A DNA stretch of 64,000 bases. It comes from Spirochaetaceae bacterium (GTDB taxonomy: Bacteria; Spirochaetota; Spirochaetia; CADAEX01). Below are positions 9,361 to 18,108 of this stretch, one piece after another. Numbering within the stretch: the first letter of the stretch is position 1; every line of letters begins with the position of its first letter. A model generated the notes under the pieces. It worked only from the letters and a program-made list of their open reading frames with translations, had not been told where the DNA came from and made no database searches. The stretch is taken from assembly GCA_009780675.1 (NCBI GenBank), contig WQZP01000011.1:1-64000 (forward strand), written 5' to 3'. Position numbers and translations under genes: made by a program.

Positions 9361-9590
9361 TTTCTCCTCCTGAATATTATGGTATTTAAAATTATTTTAT
9401 TATATGTCGTAAAAAAAATATACGAATCTTAATGATAATGGTCAAGAAAAATCAGCATAAAATTATTTTATTATTTAAAAACAAAGTGTATCATTATGGG
9501 CCACAAAAATTGACTAAATTAGAACATACTGCGCACTTATGACACACTTGAAAATAAAAGTAAAAATATAGCTTTAGCTGGCAAGATAAC

Positions 9591-9607
9591 TACTTATATT
9601 GTAAGTA
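9591..9607. promoter_or_regulatory. inverted repeat upstream of the sigma-54 promoter
   Basis: TACTTA and TAAGTA form a perfect 6-bp inverted repeat around a 5-base spacer (TATTG). It sits about 45-60 bases before the predicted start of the sigma-factor transcript, so it could be an activator site. It is closer than most NtrC-type enhancers, and short AT-rich palindromes are common by chance. Confidence 0.3.
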
Positions 9608-9625
9608 ATTATTTCTTGCAAACAG

Positions 9626-9642
9626 TTGGCACAAATATTGCA
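9626..9642 (+). promoter_or_regulatory. sigma-54 (-24/-12) promoter of the alternative sigma gene
   Basis: TTGGCAC, five bases, TTGCA: GG at 9628-9629 and GC at 9640-9641 are exactly 12 bases apart. The sequence agrees with the sigma-54 consensus TGGCAC-N5-TTGCW at every defined position. Transcription should start near 9653, giving a leader of about 36 bases that contains the strong ribosome binding site GGGAGG before ATG 9689. I see no competing TTGACA/TATAAT pair of equal quality here. Confidence 0.85.
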
Positions 9643-9688
9643 TATTATTAATGTATATGTATTTACGTTCAACTGGGAGGTTTTTTAA

Positions 9689-10567
9689 ATGTTGGTAGCA
9701 GAAAAACAAAAGACAAAAAAAACAAAAGCAATAGATAATGAAAATGTACTTGCAATTTATCTCAAAGAAATAAATACCATACCTCTATTGTCAAGGGAAG
9801 ATGAAGAAAAGTATGCTCGCCTTGCTGCTAAAGGGGATAAATATAGCCGTGATATGCTTGTTAAATCAAACCTTAGATTTGTTGTAAATATTGCAAAGAA
9901 ATATAAAAATCATGGAATAGATCTTTTGGACTTGATCAATGAGGGAAATATAGGACTTCTTAATGCAATAGAAAAATATGATGTTGATAGAAAATTTCAT
10001 TTTATTTCTTATGCAGTGTGGTGGATAAGACAGGCAATCTTAAAAGCTATTGGAGAAAAGTCAAGAATGATAAGGCTTCCGCTTAACAGAGTAGGGGAAG
10101 TTGTGCAAATTGAAAGAGTAAAAAAAGAATATCTTTCTGTTAGCGGAACAGAGCCTGAAATTAAAGATATTGCATCACATCTTAGCCTTTCCGAAGAACA
10201 TATAAAAGAAATGATAAGTATCTCCAGGGAACATATCTCTCTTGAGTCTCCTGTTACTTCTTTTGATAAAAATTCTTCTACAATGGGCGACTACATTGAA
10301 GATACAATGCATAAGCAGCCAGAAGAATACCTGATCGATAAATCTTTAAAAGAAGATATAAGTAAACTTTTATCAACTCTGTCTTTTAAAGAAGCAGATA
10401 TTATTGAGCAAAGATTTGGTCTTAATGGAGAATCTCCACAATCTCTCAAAGAAATCGGAGATAAGTATAATCTTACAAAAGAACGGATAAGGCAGATAGA
10501 AAAAAAAGCTCTTGAAAGACTGCAGCATGCTTCCAGAAGTCAGTACCTTGAAGCATATATGGGTTAA
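9689..10567 (+). CDS. group 2 sigma-70 family factor (RpoS/RpoD-like)
   Basis: A 292-residue sigma factor with region 1.2 (LAIYLKEINTIPLLSREDE), region 2 (LRFVVNIAKKY, DLINEGNIGLLNAIEKYD, FISYAVWWIRQAI), region 3 and region 4 with the helix-turn-helix SLKEIGDKYNLTKERIRQIEKKALERL. It lacks region 1.1 and the long non-conserved insert of housekeeping RpoD, so it is an alternative, RpoS-like factor. It recognises -10/-35 promoters of its own regulon. It stands alone behind a sigma-54 promoter, which implies that an NtrC-type activator switches it on, as for Borrelia rpoS. The gene content of its regulon cannot be read here. Confidence 0.93.
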   Translation: MLVAEKQKTKKTKAIDNENVLAIYLKEINTIPLLSREDEEKYARLAAKGDKYSRDMLVKSNLRFVVNIAKKYKNHGIDLLDLINEGNIGLLNAIEKYDVDRKFHFISYAVWWIRQAILKAIGEKSRMIRLPLNRVGEVVQIERVKKEYLSVSGTEPEIKDIASHLSLSEEHIKEMISISREHISLESPVTSFDKNSSTMGDYIEDTMHKQPEEYLIDKSLKEDISKLLSTLSFKEADIIEQRFGLNGESPQSLKEIGDKYNLTKERIRQIEKKALERLQHASRSQYLEAYMG

Positions 10568-10708
10568 CACTCTGATATTCCCGGATATCCTCATTTTGAT
10601 AACACTTTTCCACCTAATTTGAGCATAAATTTTTTAGTTGCGTGTTTTTTTTTTATTAATTATAATGTGAAATTAGGAATAGAATATATTCTAAAGGAAC
10701 AAATAGGC

Positions 10709-11080
10709 ATGGAAAATAAGAAAATAGTCTTGGCAATTGATGATAATGTAACACAACTTGATATATTTAAAACAATTTTGGTTCCAAAATATGATCTCCG
10801 GGTTGTCAAAGCTGCTTCCGGAGCCCTCAGTTTTTTAAACAATAACAAAGTTGATATCATCCTTCTGGATATAAGTATGCCAAATATCTCTGGTTTTGAA
10901 TTTCTTGGTGATATAAGAAAAATCCCTAGTTATATGGATGTCCCAATAATTATTGTCAGTGGTAATACTGGAGAAGATTTTTTTAATGAGGCCAGAAATT
11001 CCAGCGCTGCCGATGTTTTGACTAAGCCGGTATCAGCAGAAGTATTAATTGATACAATAGAAAGAACTCTTGCACAATAA
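10709..11080 (+). CDS. stand-alone response regulator receiver (CheY-like)
   Basis: A 123-residue protein consisting only of a receiver domain: acidic pair Asp11-Asp12 (LAIDDN), phosphoacceptor Asp54 (ILLDISMPNISG), conserved Ser (IIVSGN) and Lys (VLTKPVS). There is no output domain, so it acts by protein contact, like CheY or Spo0F. I chose ATG 10709, preceded by AAAGGAAC; the frame stays open to an unlikely ATG at 10619. It lies 70 bases before the hydrogenase-chemoreceptor fusion on the same strand, which suggests that it takes part in the same signalling pathway. That link is inferred from position. Confidence 0.9.
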   Translation: MENKKIVLAIDDNVTQLDIFKTILVPKYDLRVVKAASGALSFLNNNKVDIILLDISMPNISGFEFLGDIRKIPSYMDVPIIIVSGNTGEDFFNEARNSSAADVLTKPVSAEVLIDTIERTLAQ

Positions 11081-11150
11081 CAGGCTAAAATCTTTTTATT
11101 TTTTTGAAGACTAAGACCGCGTTTTAGTAACATATGATTGAGAGGAAAAA

Positions 11151-13352
11151 ATGAGTAATATAAATACGCTTGTCCCGATTATAAAAATTGACGAAGAAAA
11201 ATGTATAAATTGTTATGCCTGTATTTTTGCTTGTCCGGTTAAATATTGTATGGATGGGTCCGGAAAAAGGTTGAAAATTAACGATAACCTGTGCATAGGC
11301 TGTGGTTACTGTATTCATGTCTGTCATCATGATGCCCGCAAGCCCATGGATGATACGGAACGTTTTTTAGGCGACTTAAAGAAGGGCGAAAAGATGGTCG
11401 CTATAGTTGCTCCGGCTGTTGCATCGGTTTTTGCCAAAAATTATCTCAGGTTGAATGGTTGCCTTAAATCTTTGGGGATCAAAGCAGTGTTTGATGTGAG
11501 TTTTGGTGCAGAGCTTACTGTTGTTTCTTATCTTAATTACATTAATGAAAAAAAACCTAGAATGGTGATTGCCCAACCTTGTCCTGCAATTGTGAGTTTC
11601 ATAGAAATTTATCATCCAAACCTGTTACCCTATCTTGCGCCTGCGGACAGCCCTATGTTGCACACTGCCAAAATGATTAGGGAGTATTACCCTGAATATA
11701 AAGATCATAAGATAGCGGTAATTTCTCCCTGTATTGCAAAAAAAAGGGAATTTATCGAAACCGGGTGGGGAGATTATAACGTTACCATGCTTGGCTTAAA
11801 AGAGGCGCTTGAGAAGCAAAAAATAGATTTAGAAAATTATCCTTCTGAGGAATACACAGGCGCGCCTGCGGAACGGGCAGTATCATTTTCCTCTCCCGGA
11901 GGTTTGCTGGATACGGCTGAACGTTTTATGCCTGGTATCAGGAGGAATACCCGTAAGATTGAAGGGGTTCATACAGTCTACCCTTATTTGAAGGGAGTTT
12001 CTGATATCTTGGACAAGCCGGACATTGAGTTTCCGCTGCTTATAGATTGCTTGAACTGCGAATTGGGTTGCAACGGAGGTCCTGGCACCGGAAACCATAA
12101 CAAAACCATGGATGAACTTGAAAGTCCGATCCGTAAACGTAGCGCCAAGCTGGAAAAAGAGCTGAATCCAAGAAAACAGGAAGGAATATACAAAAAATAT
12201 CACAAGACTTTGAGTAATTTTTGGAAGGCAGGTCTGTATAATCGTAAATATCAAGACCGTTCCAAAACTTTTGATGTAAAGTTGCCAAGCCAGGCAGAGT
12301 TAGACGAGATTTATAAAAGCCTTAAAAAATTCAGCGATGCAGATATATACGATTGCACAGCCTGCGGTTATGGATCCTGCAAGTCAATGGCAATTGCAGT
12401 TCTTAATAAACTCAACAAGCCTGCAAATTGCGCGCATTACAATATGGCGCTCCTTGAGGAAGAGAAAAAAACCACTGTGTATATCAACCAACAGCTTAAG
12501 GAACACATTGCCCGCGCTATTCAGGTAATCGAAGAGATTACTAGTTTAGTTGAAAAACTGGACACTAAAATAAACGCACAATCAGAATCAGTAAATGAGT
12601 CCTCGTCAGTTACCGGAGAAATGGTAGACGCGCTCAAAAATACTTCCGAACTTTCCAGACAAAGACGGGAAGGCATAAGAGGCTTGATTGAAAACGCAAC
12701 CAAGGGTCAGGATGCCATGAAAGAGACTATTGGAGCAGTTCAAAATATATCCCAGTCTATAGATGGTATAGGATCAGCAATAAAAATAATCAGTGTTATT
12801 GCGGCTAACACTAATCTTCTCTCAATGAACGCTGCTATTGAGGCTGCTCATGCAGGCGAAGCAGGCAAGGGTTTTGCGGTAGTAGCTGATGAAATCCGGC
12901 GCCTCTCGGAATCTACCAGAGAGAATTCGCGGAACATTTCCCAAACCTTGTCAAACATCATTGCGGGTATTAACATTTCTTCCAAGCGTGCTGGCGATGC
13001 AGGCAGCATAATCAATGAAATGTCAAATGAGATAAATGGCTTTGCAGGGACAATGACCGAGCTTATTGATACTTTAGGCGAGTTGTCCGCAAAAAGTTCC
13101 GGAGTTACCACTTCGCTGGAAAGTTTAAAGGAACAAAGCGCTGCAGTTAAGACAGATTATACACAAATGCTTTCTTTAACAGATAAAATTCGATATGACA
13201 TTAACTTCCTTGCAGCCCTGTCAGCAGACATTGTAAGGGCTATAGAGAATAATGACTATGATGTAATTTCCAAAATAACTGTTGTGGAAGCTAAAATAGA
13301 AGCTAAAATGCGTGAAAAAGAAGAGCAGGAGAAACAGAACATTAAAAACTAA
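11151..13352 (+). CDS. sensory [FeFe]-hydrogenase fused to a chemoreceptor signalling domain
   Basis: A 733-residue soluble protein. Residues 18-28 and 48-58 bind two 4Fe-4S clusters (CxxCxxCxxxC twice). The H-cluster domain follows with Cys144 (AQPCPAI), Cys194 ([10 protein letters not shown]), and Cys303 and Cys307 (NCELGCNGG). These are all four H-cluster cysteines, in diverged versions of the TSCCP, MPC and ACPGGC boxes of catalytic enzymes. A further Fe-S motif lies at 402-427 (CTACGYGSC...C). From about 440 to the end there is a methyl-accepting chemotaxis coiled coil with the hairpin tip [31 protein letters not shown] split over residues 554-585. No transmembrane segment or CheR-docking tail is present. 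It should sense hydrogen or redox state and signal through CheA/CheW. A strong terminator follows. Confidence 0.93.
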   Translation: MSNINTLVPIIKIDEEKCINCYACIFACPVKYCMDGSGKRLKINDNLCIGCGYCIHVCHHDARKPMDDTERFLGDLKKGEKMVAIVAPAVASVFAKNYLRLNGCLKSLGIKAVFDVSFGAELTVVSYLNYINEKKPRMVIAQPCPAIVSFIEIYHPNLLPYLAPADSPMLHTAKMIREYYPEYKDHKIAVISPCIAKKREFIETGWGDYNVTMLGLKEALEKQKIDLENYPSEEYTGAPAERAVSFSSPGGLLDTAERFMPGIRRNTRKIEGVHTVYPYLKGVSDILDKPDIEFPLLIDCLNCELGCNGGPGTGNHNKTMDELESPIRKRSAKLEKELNPRKQEGIYKKYHKTLSNFWKAGLYNRKYQDRSKTFDVKLPSQAELDEIYKSLKKFSDADIYDCTACGYGSCKSMAIAVLNKLNKPANCAHYNMALLEEEKKTTVYINQQLKEHIARAIQVIEEITSLVEKLDTKINAQSESVNESSSVTGEMVDALKNTSELSRQRREGIRGLIENATKGQDAMKETIGAVQNISQSIDGIGSAIKIISVIAANTNLLSMNAAIEAAHAGEAGKGFAVVADEIRRLSESTRENSRNISQTLSNIIAGINISSKRAGDAGSIINEMSNEINGFAGTMTELIDTLGELSAKSSGVTTSLESLKEQSAAVKTDYTQMLSLTDKIRYDINFLAALSADIVRAIENNDYDVISKITVVEAKIEAKMREKEEQEKQNIKN

Positions 13353-13373
13353 TTGATGTAATAATAATAAAAA

Positions 13374-13413
13374 AGGGTTGTCTGGTACGCTTTCCCCGGA
13401 CAGCCCTTTTTTT
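13374..13413 (+). terminator. Rho-independent terminator after the hydrogenase gene
   Basis: GGGTTGTCTGG at 13375-13385 pairs with CCGGACAGCCC at 13396-13406 with one mismatch region, followed by seven T residues. It ends the hydrogenase transcript about 20 bases after the stop. Confidence 0.88.
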
Positions 13414-13543
13414 ATCATCGAGATATGGGCCAAGAGACTATGTTATTCAGTTATCAGACATCTCATATTTTTTGTGGTGAATTAGTTCATCGGCTGTACG
13501 CAGTATGCCTTCAAGGCAATTACTGCGTAGGCTGGCTGTGGGC

Positions 13544-14266
13544 TTACAACCTGAATCCAATGGCAGCCCTAAAGGTTACGCCAAAACCACCACGAGGTCC
13601 GTCTATGCTGCCGCCCCAATCCCATGACTCTCTAAGCATCCAGTCAAAGATTTCAGGTGTAGCACGGTAAGACCCCAGCAACTGTGTTCTAATAAACGTA
13701 TTTCTGTCTATATCAAAATCACCGCCTACTCCAAATAAGAGCCTAAAAGAGCTATAATTTTCCCCGCGTTCAAAGGCGCGATCAAAATCAAGAAACCTTC
13801 CAACGGAGCGTACTGAGTTGTACCCAATACCCAAAAGCGGATAAATTTCAATGCCGCTTCCCAGATAAAAGGGTAGTTTTCCCAGCAAACTAATGCTTAG
13901 GGCAGTAGATGAACTGCTAAAAGTTTCGTTCCAGCTATTCTGGTAAGAGTGCATGCCCCCCGACGACGTCATCCGACCTTCATAATTCCATGTTAAAGAA
14001 CCTCTCATTAGCCCAACTGAAAGCTCAAAAAACCTTGCGTCTACAAATCCCCACACTCCAAAACCAGACTGGCTAAGTGAGAGTTCATCCTCTCCTCTAT
14101 CTGTTATCCACATCCCCCCACTTTGCCAGCTAGAATTCCAACTCTCATTCATAGAGCCCAGTCCTCCTCGCTCATACATCAATCCGCCACCAACGCTGAA
14201 TTGCGCAAAAGCCCCTCCGCTAACAAACGCTGCTAAAACCAAAACAAATAACCCTTTTTTTATCAT
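13544..14266 (-). CDS. secreted or outer-membrane beta-rich protein, family unknown
   Basis: A 240-residue protein I do not recognise. It has a signal peptide (MIKKGLFVLVLAAFVSGGAFA, cleavage near AFA-QF), then glycine- and aromatic-rich stretches with alternating hydrophobic pattern (VGGGLMYERGG, ISLLGKLPFYLGSGIEIYPLLGIGYN) and ends GVTFRAAIGFRL, with a terminal Phe-Arg-Leu. That pattern fits a small outer-membrane beta barrel. It follows a lipoprotein gene on the same strand by 27 bases, so both may reach the envelope from one transcript. Function unknown. Confidence 0.72.
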   Translation of the reverse strand: MIKKGLFVLVLAAFVSGGAFAQFSVGGGLMYERGGLGSMNESWNSSWQSGGMWITDRGEDELSLSQSGFGVWGFVDARFFELSVGLMRGSLTWNYEGRMTSSGGMHSYQNSWNETFSSSSTALSISLLGKLPFYLGSGIEIYPLLGIGYNSVRSVGRFLDFDRAFERGENYSSFRLLFGVGGDFDIDRNTFIRTQLLGSYRATPEIFDWMLRESWDWGGSIDGPRGGFGVTFRAAIGFRL

Positions 14267-14293
14267 ATATCCCTCCTATATGATTTGCTTAAG

Positions 14294-14809
14294 TTAGCGT
14301 CCTCTGCCAAGAAACCCACGAGCGCCGCGCATTGCATCATCAACAATGTTTGTGTTGCCATCGCCAGAACTTGCTCCGCTGCTACCTGTATTGCCTACAA
14401 AACTGTTTCCGGATCTAGTGGTTTGTATAGCGCCGCCAGGAGATATTGATGACGTAGTGGTCGACTCTTCCACAAGCGTTCTTTCTGTGTACCTTATGAC
14501 AACTGCTGTTGCAGTATTTATTTCCGGTTGTCGTCCCGGTATATGTCGCCAGTCTACACGAACATTGATAATATCATGACCTCCTATTGCAATTGCTCTG
14601 TCCATAAGATCTGCAATCATTGTCCGGTGTTGTACATCCCTTATTACCACTGCTCCAACAACAGTATAGTCTTTGCTGGGGATAAAGGTGTAGTCTGATA
14701 TAACAGGAAACCTGCTTGGGAAAGGCTCTGTGGTAGCGCATCCTGTCATTGAAACCCAAATTATCGCAACAACTGCGATAATTGCGAAAAGTTTGGCTTT
14801 ACTTCTCAT
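14294..14809 (-). CDS. putative lipoprotein, function unknown
   Basis: A 171-residue lipoprotein precursor: MRSKAKLFAIIAVVAIIWVS, then the lipobox SMTGC with Cys24. The mature part has SRFPVISDYTFIPSKDYTVVGAVVIRD and a segment about turnover of an AIAIGGHDIINVRVDW type found in spirochaete lipoproteins; the tail is rich in Gly, Ser and Asn and ends GARGFLGRGR. I chose the ATG at 14809 because AAGGAG precedes it; an in-frame ATG at 14845 gives a poor signal sequence. It is followed by the secreted beta-rich gene. Function unknown. Confidence 0.75.
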   Translation of the reverse strand: MRSKAKLFAIIAVVAIIWVSMTGCATTEPFPSRFPVISDYTFIPSKDYTVVGAVVIRDVQHRTMIADLMDRAIAIGGHDIINVRVDWRHIPGRQPEINTATAVVIRYTERTLVEESTTTSSISPGGAIQTTRSGNSFVGNTGSSGASSGDGNTNIVDDAMRGARGFLGRGR

Positions 14810-14933
14810 AATATTAACTCCTTTTTTGTGACACCAGCCCCCCATTTGAGCGGATGATCACATTGATTTATCCGCCCTTCATGGGCATTTCCTCCAACCA
14901 GAGGAATATAAAAATCCACGCATAAAGCCTATA

Positions 14934-14950
14934 TGCCTGGCTTGTGCCAA
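14934..14950 (-). promoter_or_regulatory. possible second sigma-54-type promoter
   Basis: Read on the minus strand, TTGGCAC is followed by five bases and AGGCA. The GG and GC dinucleotides are 12 bases apart, as in sigma-54 promoters, but the -12 box is AGGCA rather than TTGCA. It points toward the lipoprotein gene, with a leader of about 115 bases. It overlaps a small hairpin (AAGCC/GGCTT), so it is a weak candidate. Confidence 0.3.
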
Positions 14951-14998
14951 AAAAATGAGAAAAAAATAGCTATGTATTAGTTGTATTGCATAGTTTAG

Positions 14999-15029
14999 TT
15001 GACAGAGGTACTTATGTTGTGTGTATAAT
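14999..15029 (+). promoter_or_regulatory. sigma-70 promoter of the cyclase cluster
   Basis: A perfect TTGACA (14999-15004) and a perfect TATAAT (15024-15029) are separated by 19 bases, two more than optimal. The heptamer repeat tract starts at the last base of the -10 box, so it lies in the initially transcribed region. Confidence 0.6.
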
Positions 15030-15082
15030 TTGTTGTTTGTTGTTTGTTGTTTGTTGTTTGTTGTTTGTTGTTTGTTGTTTGT
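15029..15082 (+). repeat. tandem heptanucleotide repeat (TTTGTTG), 7.7 copies
   Basis: Seven exact copies of TTTGTTG plus TTTGT run from 15029 to 15082 without a mismatch. The tract lies in the presumed leader, 150 bases before the GTG start of the adenylate cyclase gene. Perfect short tandem repeats are prone to slipped-strand mutation. Confidence 0.98.
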
Positions 15083-15231
15083 GGGAGCGGTGTCTAAAAT
15101 TCAAGTTCATCATTAAAAAAATGATAACTCCTTGAGGACTTGATGTCAATAAAAATTTTACACAGCATAGATATTTGATAAGAGAGTTCAATACCCCAAT
15201 TAGATTTTAATAGGAGTACAAGAGGGAGAGC

Positions 15232-17607
15232 GTGGGAAAGCAAAGAAAAATCAGCAAAAGAAGCATTGCAATGATTATCATTGTCATGTTGTTTTTTACA
15301 ACAACACTCCTGCACTTGTCTGGGTTTTTTAATTTTCTGGAATACAAGTCTTATGATTTAAGGGTACAATTTTTTTCAAAATATAGCCGCCCCTCCGATG
15401 ATATTGTAGTAATTTTGCTGGATCAACACAGCCTTGACTGGGCTCAAAGAGAACGGGGCTGGGGATGGCCTTGGCCGCGTCAGGCTTATGCTGAAATAGT
15501 GGATTATATGCGTCAAGGAAAAGCTCATTCAGTTATTTTCGATCTTATTTTTTCAGAACCTTCGATCCATCGCAATATCAGGCAAGACGAGATCGTTGAC
15601 ACTGCAATTGGAAAGCTGGAACAAACCAGAGCCCTTATTGCAGGAGGAGAGATTCGCTCAGCAGACCCGATTTTCATGGAAATAGAAAAAACTATCCAAA
15701 GTTTAAGCGCCAGAGAGGATGATGAAATTTTTATCCAGGCAACGCAAAACTTTGACCGCGTGGTGCAAACAGTTTTTTTTAGCAGTCAAACCGGGAATAT
15801 TTTTTCCTGGCCCGAAAGTCTTAATCAACCCTTGTTTGAACTTAAAAACTTTGGTACTGTGTTGGAAAAATTTGAACTTGGCAGGGAAATAGGGGCTCAG
15901 TTTCCAATTCCGGGATTGCGGGAAGCTGCCGGGGCATTGGGAAGCGCTACAGGTATATTGGATTCAGACGGCGTTATCCGAAGGCTAAGGCTCTTTACCA
16001 TGTTTGACGGCAAAGCTGTACCCGGGCATGCTGCTGCTGCTCTGCTGGTTTCGGGGCATAAGCCGCAAATCAGTTATAATGAAAGAAGCAGAGCCATCCA
16101 GTGGGGAGATTTTTCCATTCCTGTTGACAGAAACGGCAAAACCATATTGCGATTCCGGGAAAATCTTGACCGTTATATCCCATATAGCGCCATGTACATT
16201 CTGCAAAGCGCCGAAGCGCTTGAGAGGGGCGAAACACCTCTTTTGCCTCCTGAAAATTTCCGGAATACTCATGTGTTTCTGGGGGTACATGCTCCCGGTC
16301 TTTTCGATATTTTTCGTACTCCCATTTCCGGGGCATATCCTGGCATGGGTTGTCACATTACCTTTTTGGATAATATGCTTCAGGGAGATTTTATTCGCGA
16401 AAGCCCTCAATGGCAAAACCTGCTTATTCTTTTGTCTGCGATCGCTTTAACAGTTCTGCTCGTTATGTTCTCCGGACGTATTCCTCTGGCAGTTGGCGGA
16501 ACGATTCTTATTGCGCTCTTGATCACTGTTGTTTCATTCGCAGCTTATCACTGGGGAAACCTCTGGCTTCCCATTGTGCCACATATAGCGGGAATTGCTC
16601 TGGCTTTTGCAACAGTAACTCTTTACAACTATGCCACCGAAGGCAGTCAGAAGCGGTTTATCAAATCTGCTTTTTCCCAATATCTTTCACCCAAAGTTAT
16701 TGAAAGAATAATCGCAGACCCTTCCCAGCTTAAACTTGGAGGCGAAAAACGGGAAATGACAGCGATTTTTACAGATGTCAGAGGTTTTTCCACAATTTCA
16801 GAAGCTCTTGGCGACCCTGTAAAATTGGTAGAGCTGCTTAATCTTTACCTTACCAAAATGAGCAATATTATTCTTGACAATCAGGGAACTATTGACAAGT
16901 ATGAGGGGGATGCGATTATTGCTTTTTTTGGAGCGCCGGCGCGCATGGATAATCACGCAATACTTGCGTGTCGCTCAGCAGTTCTTATGAAAAAAGCTGA
17001 AAAAGAAATCAACAGAGCAGCGCTGGAGCAGGGACTTATTTCCCAAGAGGTAATGCAAACGTTAGCTTCAAAAGGCATGCTAAAAAGCGCGGAAAATCCA
17101 ATGCCGTTATTTACCAGAATTGGAATCAATACCGGCGAAATGGTAGTAGGCAATATGGGTACTCCAAATAAAATGGACTATACCATAATGGGAAATGCTG
17201 TGAATCTGGCAGCCCGGCTTGAAGGGGTAAACAAGCAGTACAACACTGGCGGCATTCTTATAAGCGAATATACACGGGGCCATCTTGCGGATAATTTTAT
17301 TCTGCGGCCACTAAGCAGGGTTAGGGTAGTGGGTATTAGCACCCCTTTACGGCTTTACGAACTTTTGGATATTGCAGAAGAAGCATCCGTGGATATTGTT
17401 GCAGCAGTAAAGAGCTGGGAGCAGGGGTTCATGGCTTATGAAAACCGGAATTTTCTTGCTGCCCGAAATATTTTTGATACCATTTATCAGCAAAACAACG
17501 AAGATTTAGCTGCTAAAAAATACTTTGACCGCTGTGTCAAATACCTTGTTTCTCCGCCTGATGAAATTGCATGGGATGGGGGAGTAGATAATTTAACGGA
17601 AAAATAG
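15232..17607 (+). CDS. CHASE2-domain adenylate/guanylate cyclase
   Basis: A 791-residue membrane-bound class III cyclase that makes cAMP or cGMP in response to an extracytoplasmic signal. One N-terminal helix (13-32) is followed by a CHASE2 sensor domain (about 35-385: YKSYDLRVQFFSKYSRPSDDIVVILLDQHS, VIFDLIFSEP, GRIPL), then three close membrane helices (396-465). The catalytic domain (about 508-690) has metal-binding Asp515 (FTDVRGFS) and Asp560 (KYEGDAIIAFFGAP), plus GINTGEMVVGNMG and YTIMGNAVNLAARLE. The start is GTG 15232, preceded by AGAGGGAGAG. It is the first gene of a same-strand cluster with the SH3 and M48 genes. The leader carries a slippage-prone heptamer tract. Confidence 0.93.
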   Translation: MGKQRKISKRSIAMIIIVMLFFTTTLLHLSGFFNFLEYKSYDLRVQFFSKYSRPSDDIVVILLDQHSLDWAQRERGWGWPWPRQAYAEIVDYMRQGKAHSVIFDLIFSEPSIHRNIRQDEIVDTAIGKLEQTRALIAGGEIRSADPIFMEIEKTIQSLSAREDDEIFIQATQNFDRVVQTVFFSSQTGNIFSWPESLNQPLFELKNFGTVLEKFELGREIGAQFPIPGLREAAGALGSATGILDSDGVIRRLRLFTMFDGKAVPGHAAAALLVSGHKPQISYNERSRAIQWGDFSIPVDRNGKTILRFRENLDRYIPYSAMYILQSAEALERGETPLLPPENFRNTHVFLGVHAPGLFDIFRTPISGAYPGMGCHITFLDNMLQGDFIRESPQWQNLLILLSAIALTVLLVMFSGRIPLAVGGTILIALLITVVSFAAYHWGNLWLPIVPHIAGIALAFATVTLYNYATEGSQKRFIKSAFSQYLSPKVIERIIADPSQLKLGGEKREMTAIFTDVRGFSTISEALGDPVKLVELLNLYLTKMSNIILDNQGTIDKYEGDAIIAFFGAPARMDNHAILACRSAVLMKKAEKEINRAALEQGLISQEVMQTLASKGMLKSAENPMPLFTRIGINTGEMVVGNMGTPNKMDYTIMGNAVNLAARLEGVNKQYNTGGILISEYTRGHLADNFILRPLSRVRVVGISTPLRLYELLDIAEEASVDIVAAVKSWEQGFMAYENRNFLAARNIFDTIYQQNNEDLAAKKYFDRCVKYLVSPPDEIAWDGGVDNLTEK

Positions 17608-17633
17608 TATATAATTATTATTGAGGTGATGTT

Positions 17634-18107
17634 ATGAAAAAAGCAATTATTGCCTTAGGCCTGATAATGTTTGTTTGCGGACTTGTTGGGGCACAGGCTA
17701 ACAGGGGTGGAACCATGTTTGTGGCAACCAGGACTGTTGATCTCAAAGCAGGCACAGGATTTTTTGCCAGAACCAATGCTACTTTAAACTACGGAGACGC
17801 AGTTACTGTTCTTCAGGTTAGTGGTAAATGGATTGAAGTGCGAAGCGCATTGAATCCTTCGTTAAACGGATGGACAGCAACAGCCAATCTTACAGCGCGG
17901 CAGATTGTGCCAAGCAGCGGAACTACCGCAACAACAAGGGAAGTTGCTCTGGCTGGAAAAGGCTTTGACCGGGAAGTAGAGAACACCTACAGGCAGACAA
18001 GAGGTGGTCTGAATTATGCTGATGTTGACAAAATAGAGGCAATTACTGTAAACGAAGCAGCGCTTTTGCGGTTTCTTCAAGAAGGCCGCCTGCAAATAGG
18101 AGACTAA
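17634..18107 (+). CDS. secreted bacterial SH3-domain protein
   Basis: A 157-residue exported protein: signal peptide MKKAIIALGLIMFVCGLVGAQA, then one SH3b-like domain (about 28-80: FVATRTVDLKAGTGFFA, YGDAVTVLQVSGKWIEVRS, LNGWTATANLTAR). The rest is a polar segment ending FLQEGRLQIGD. SH3b domains usually bind peptidoglycan or cell-wall peptides. It sits 26 bases after the cyclase and one base before the M48 protease, so the three probably form an operon. No catalytic residues are visible. Its role may be as a wall-anchored partner of the protease, by position only. Confidence 0.82.
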   Translation: MKKAIIALGLIMFVCGLVGAQANRGGTMFVATRTVDLKAGTGFFARTNATLNYGDAVTVLQVSGKWIEVRSALNPSLNGWTATANLTARQIVPSSGTTATTREVALAGKGFDREVENTYRQTRGGLNYADVDKIEAITVNEAALLRFLQEGRLQIGD

Positions 18108-18108
18108 C

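Noticed and set aside
15029-15082. CRISPR-like repeat array
   Set aside because: The heptamer copies are contiguous with no spacers, so it is a simple sequence repeat, not CRISPR.
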